Positions 5,845 through 6,217 of a DNA stretch of 6,217 bases are shown one piece after another. The notes below the pieces were generated by a model. The model was not told where the DNA came from. It saw only the letters and a list, made by a program, of their open reading frames with translations, and searched no databases. The DNA is from CAYYMX01 sp964473045. GTDB lineage: Bacteria; Pseudomonadota; Alphaproteobacteria; Methylaequorales; Methylaequoraceae. Location of the stretch: assembly GCA_964473045.1 (NCBI GenBank), contig CAYYMX010000082.1, positions 1 to 6,217 of the forward strand, read 5' to 3'. Numbering within the stretch: position 1 is the stretch's first letter; each line of letters opens with the position of its first letter. The position numbers were made by a program, and so were the translations under genes.

Positions 5845-5908
5845 GACTAACTCTTAGGTTTTAATAAAGGTATTATTTTGATATCATTATCGTAATTTAA
5901 TCTTAATT

Positions 5909-6217
5909 ATGAAAAAATTTTTTATTGATTATGGTCAGCGAATAAATATTGCTATTCTAAGTGTTATTAAGGACATCCTCAATGATTTGTCAGAATCAAA
6001 AATTTCATCGAGCCACTGTTTTTACATAACGTTTAAAACTGGTTATCCTAGCGTAAAGATTTCAAAAACTCTTTTGAAGGAGTATCCAAAAGAAATGACA
6101 ATTGTATTACAAAATCAGTATTGGGACTTAGATATCAGAAAAAATGATTTTAGTGTCACGCTAGCATTTAACAAAAAAAAAGAAACACTTTTTATTCCTT
6201 TTCAATCAATAGTAAAG
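5909..6217 (+). CDS. sspB: ClpXP adaptor SspB (alphaproteobacterial type), 3' end cut by window edge
   Basis: SspB binds ssrA-tagged and some other proteins and hands them to the ClpXP protease in the cytoplasm. The frame runs from the ATG at 5909 to the right edge, 103 residues without a stop. Family marks are strong: IDYGQRINIAILSVIKDIL (6-24), SHCFYITFKTGYPSVKIS (35-52), LLKEYPKEMTIVLQNQYWDL (55-74), then FSVTLAFNKKKETLFIPFQSI (81-101). These follow the alphaproteobacterial form ('HFYIxFDT..PGVxxS..L...YPxEMTIVLQxQFWDL'). The C-terminal ClpX-binding (XB) tail lies beyond the window. There is no Shine-Dalgarno; this Met is chosen because the conserved domain begins right after it. It appears to have its own promoter region after the DUF3147-like gene. 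Confidence 0.93.
   Translation, partial: MKKFFIDYGQRINIAILSVIKDILNDLSESKISSSHCFYITFKTGYPSVKISKTLLKEYPKEMTIVLQNQYWDLDIRKNDFSVTLAFNKKKETLFIPFQSIVK

Noticed and set aside
5842..5856. TAAGA / TCTTA hairpin before sspB
   Set aside because: About five base pairs, with a G interrupting the following T-run; too weak to call a terminator.

Overview
The window is strongly A+T-rich, with short intergenic gaps, few Shine-Dalgarno sites and many homopolymer A and T runs. Together with an alphaproteobacterial-type SspB, this suggests a streamlined marine alphaproteobacterium, SAR11/Pelagibacterales-like. That placement is an inference from base composition and gene types; no rRNA or other phylogenetic marker is present.

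Left part, all on the minus strand. Positions 1-1035 hold most of a DUF2130 protein (coiled coil plus a nuclease-like core) that runs off the left edge. It is preceded by a 19-nt gap and a MIF/tautomerase-superfamily enzyme (1055-1453), so the two probably share a transcript. A nested A+T-rich inverted repeat (1455-1505) separates them from a second minus-strand pair: a methionine-rich outer-membrane beta-barrel (1526-2560) and, upstream of it, a small exported Cys/His protein resembling DUF2946 (2620-2928). The next minus-strand gene encodes a TupA-type tungstate-binding periplasmic protein (3076-3882). Its permease and ATPase genes are not in the window.

Right part, all on the plus strand. 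Divergent from tupA is a membrane-anchored metallo-beta-lactamase-fold hydrolase of the 'quinoprotein relay system' type (3963-4916), with an altered metal-ligand position. After it come a 59-aa single-pass membrane peptide (4954-5133), a 57-aa coiled-coil protein (5177-5350), a four-helix DUF3147-like membrane protein (5371-5709), a doubtful 26-aa hydrophobic peptide (5764-5844), and the start of the ClpXP adaptor gene sspB (5909 to the right edge).

How the genes may work together: the centre (1526-4916) looks like an envelope metal-handling neighbourhood. It holds a Met-rich barrel with a Cys/His secreted partner, an oxyanion-binding protein, and a zinc hydrolase of a family linked to PQQ enzymes. 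This link rests on gene order and motifs only. Two small proteins absent from a standard long-ORF list, a perfect 15-bp inverted repeat in the tupA / small-gene intergenic region, and the altered hydrolase active site are the points most worth following up. No tRNA, rRNA, CRISPR array, insertion sequence or phage gene was seen.
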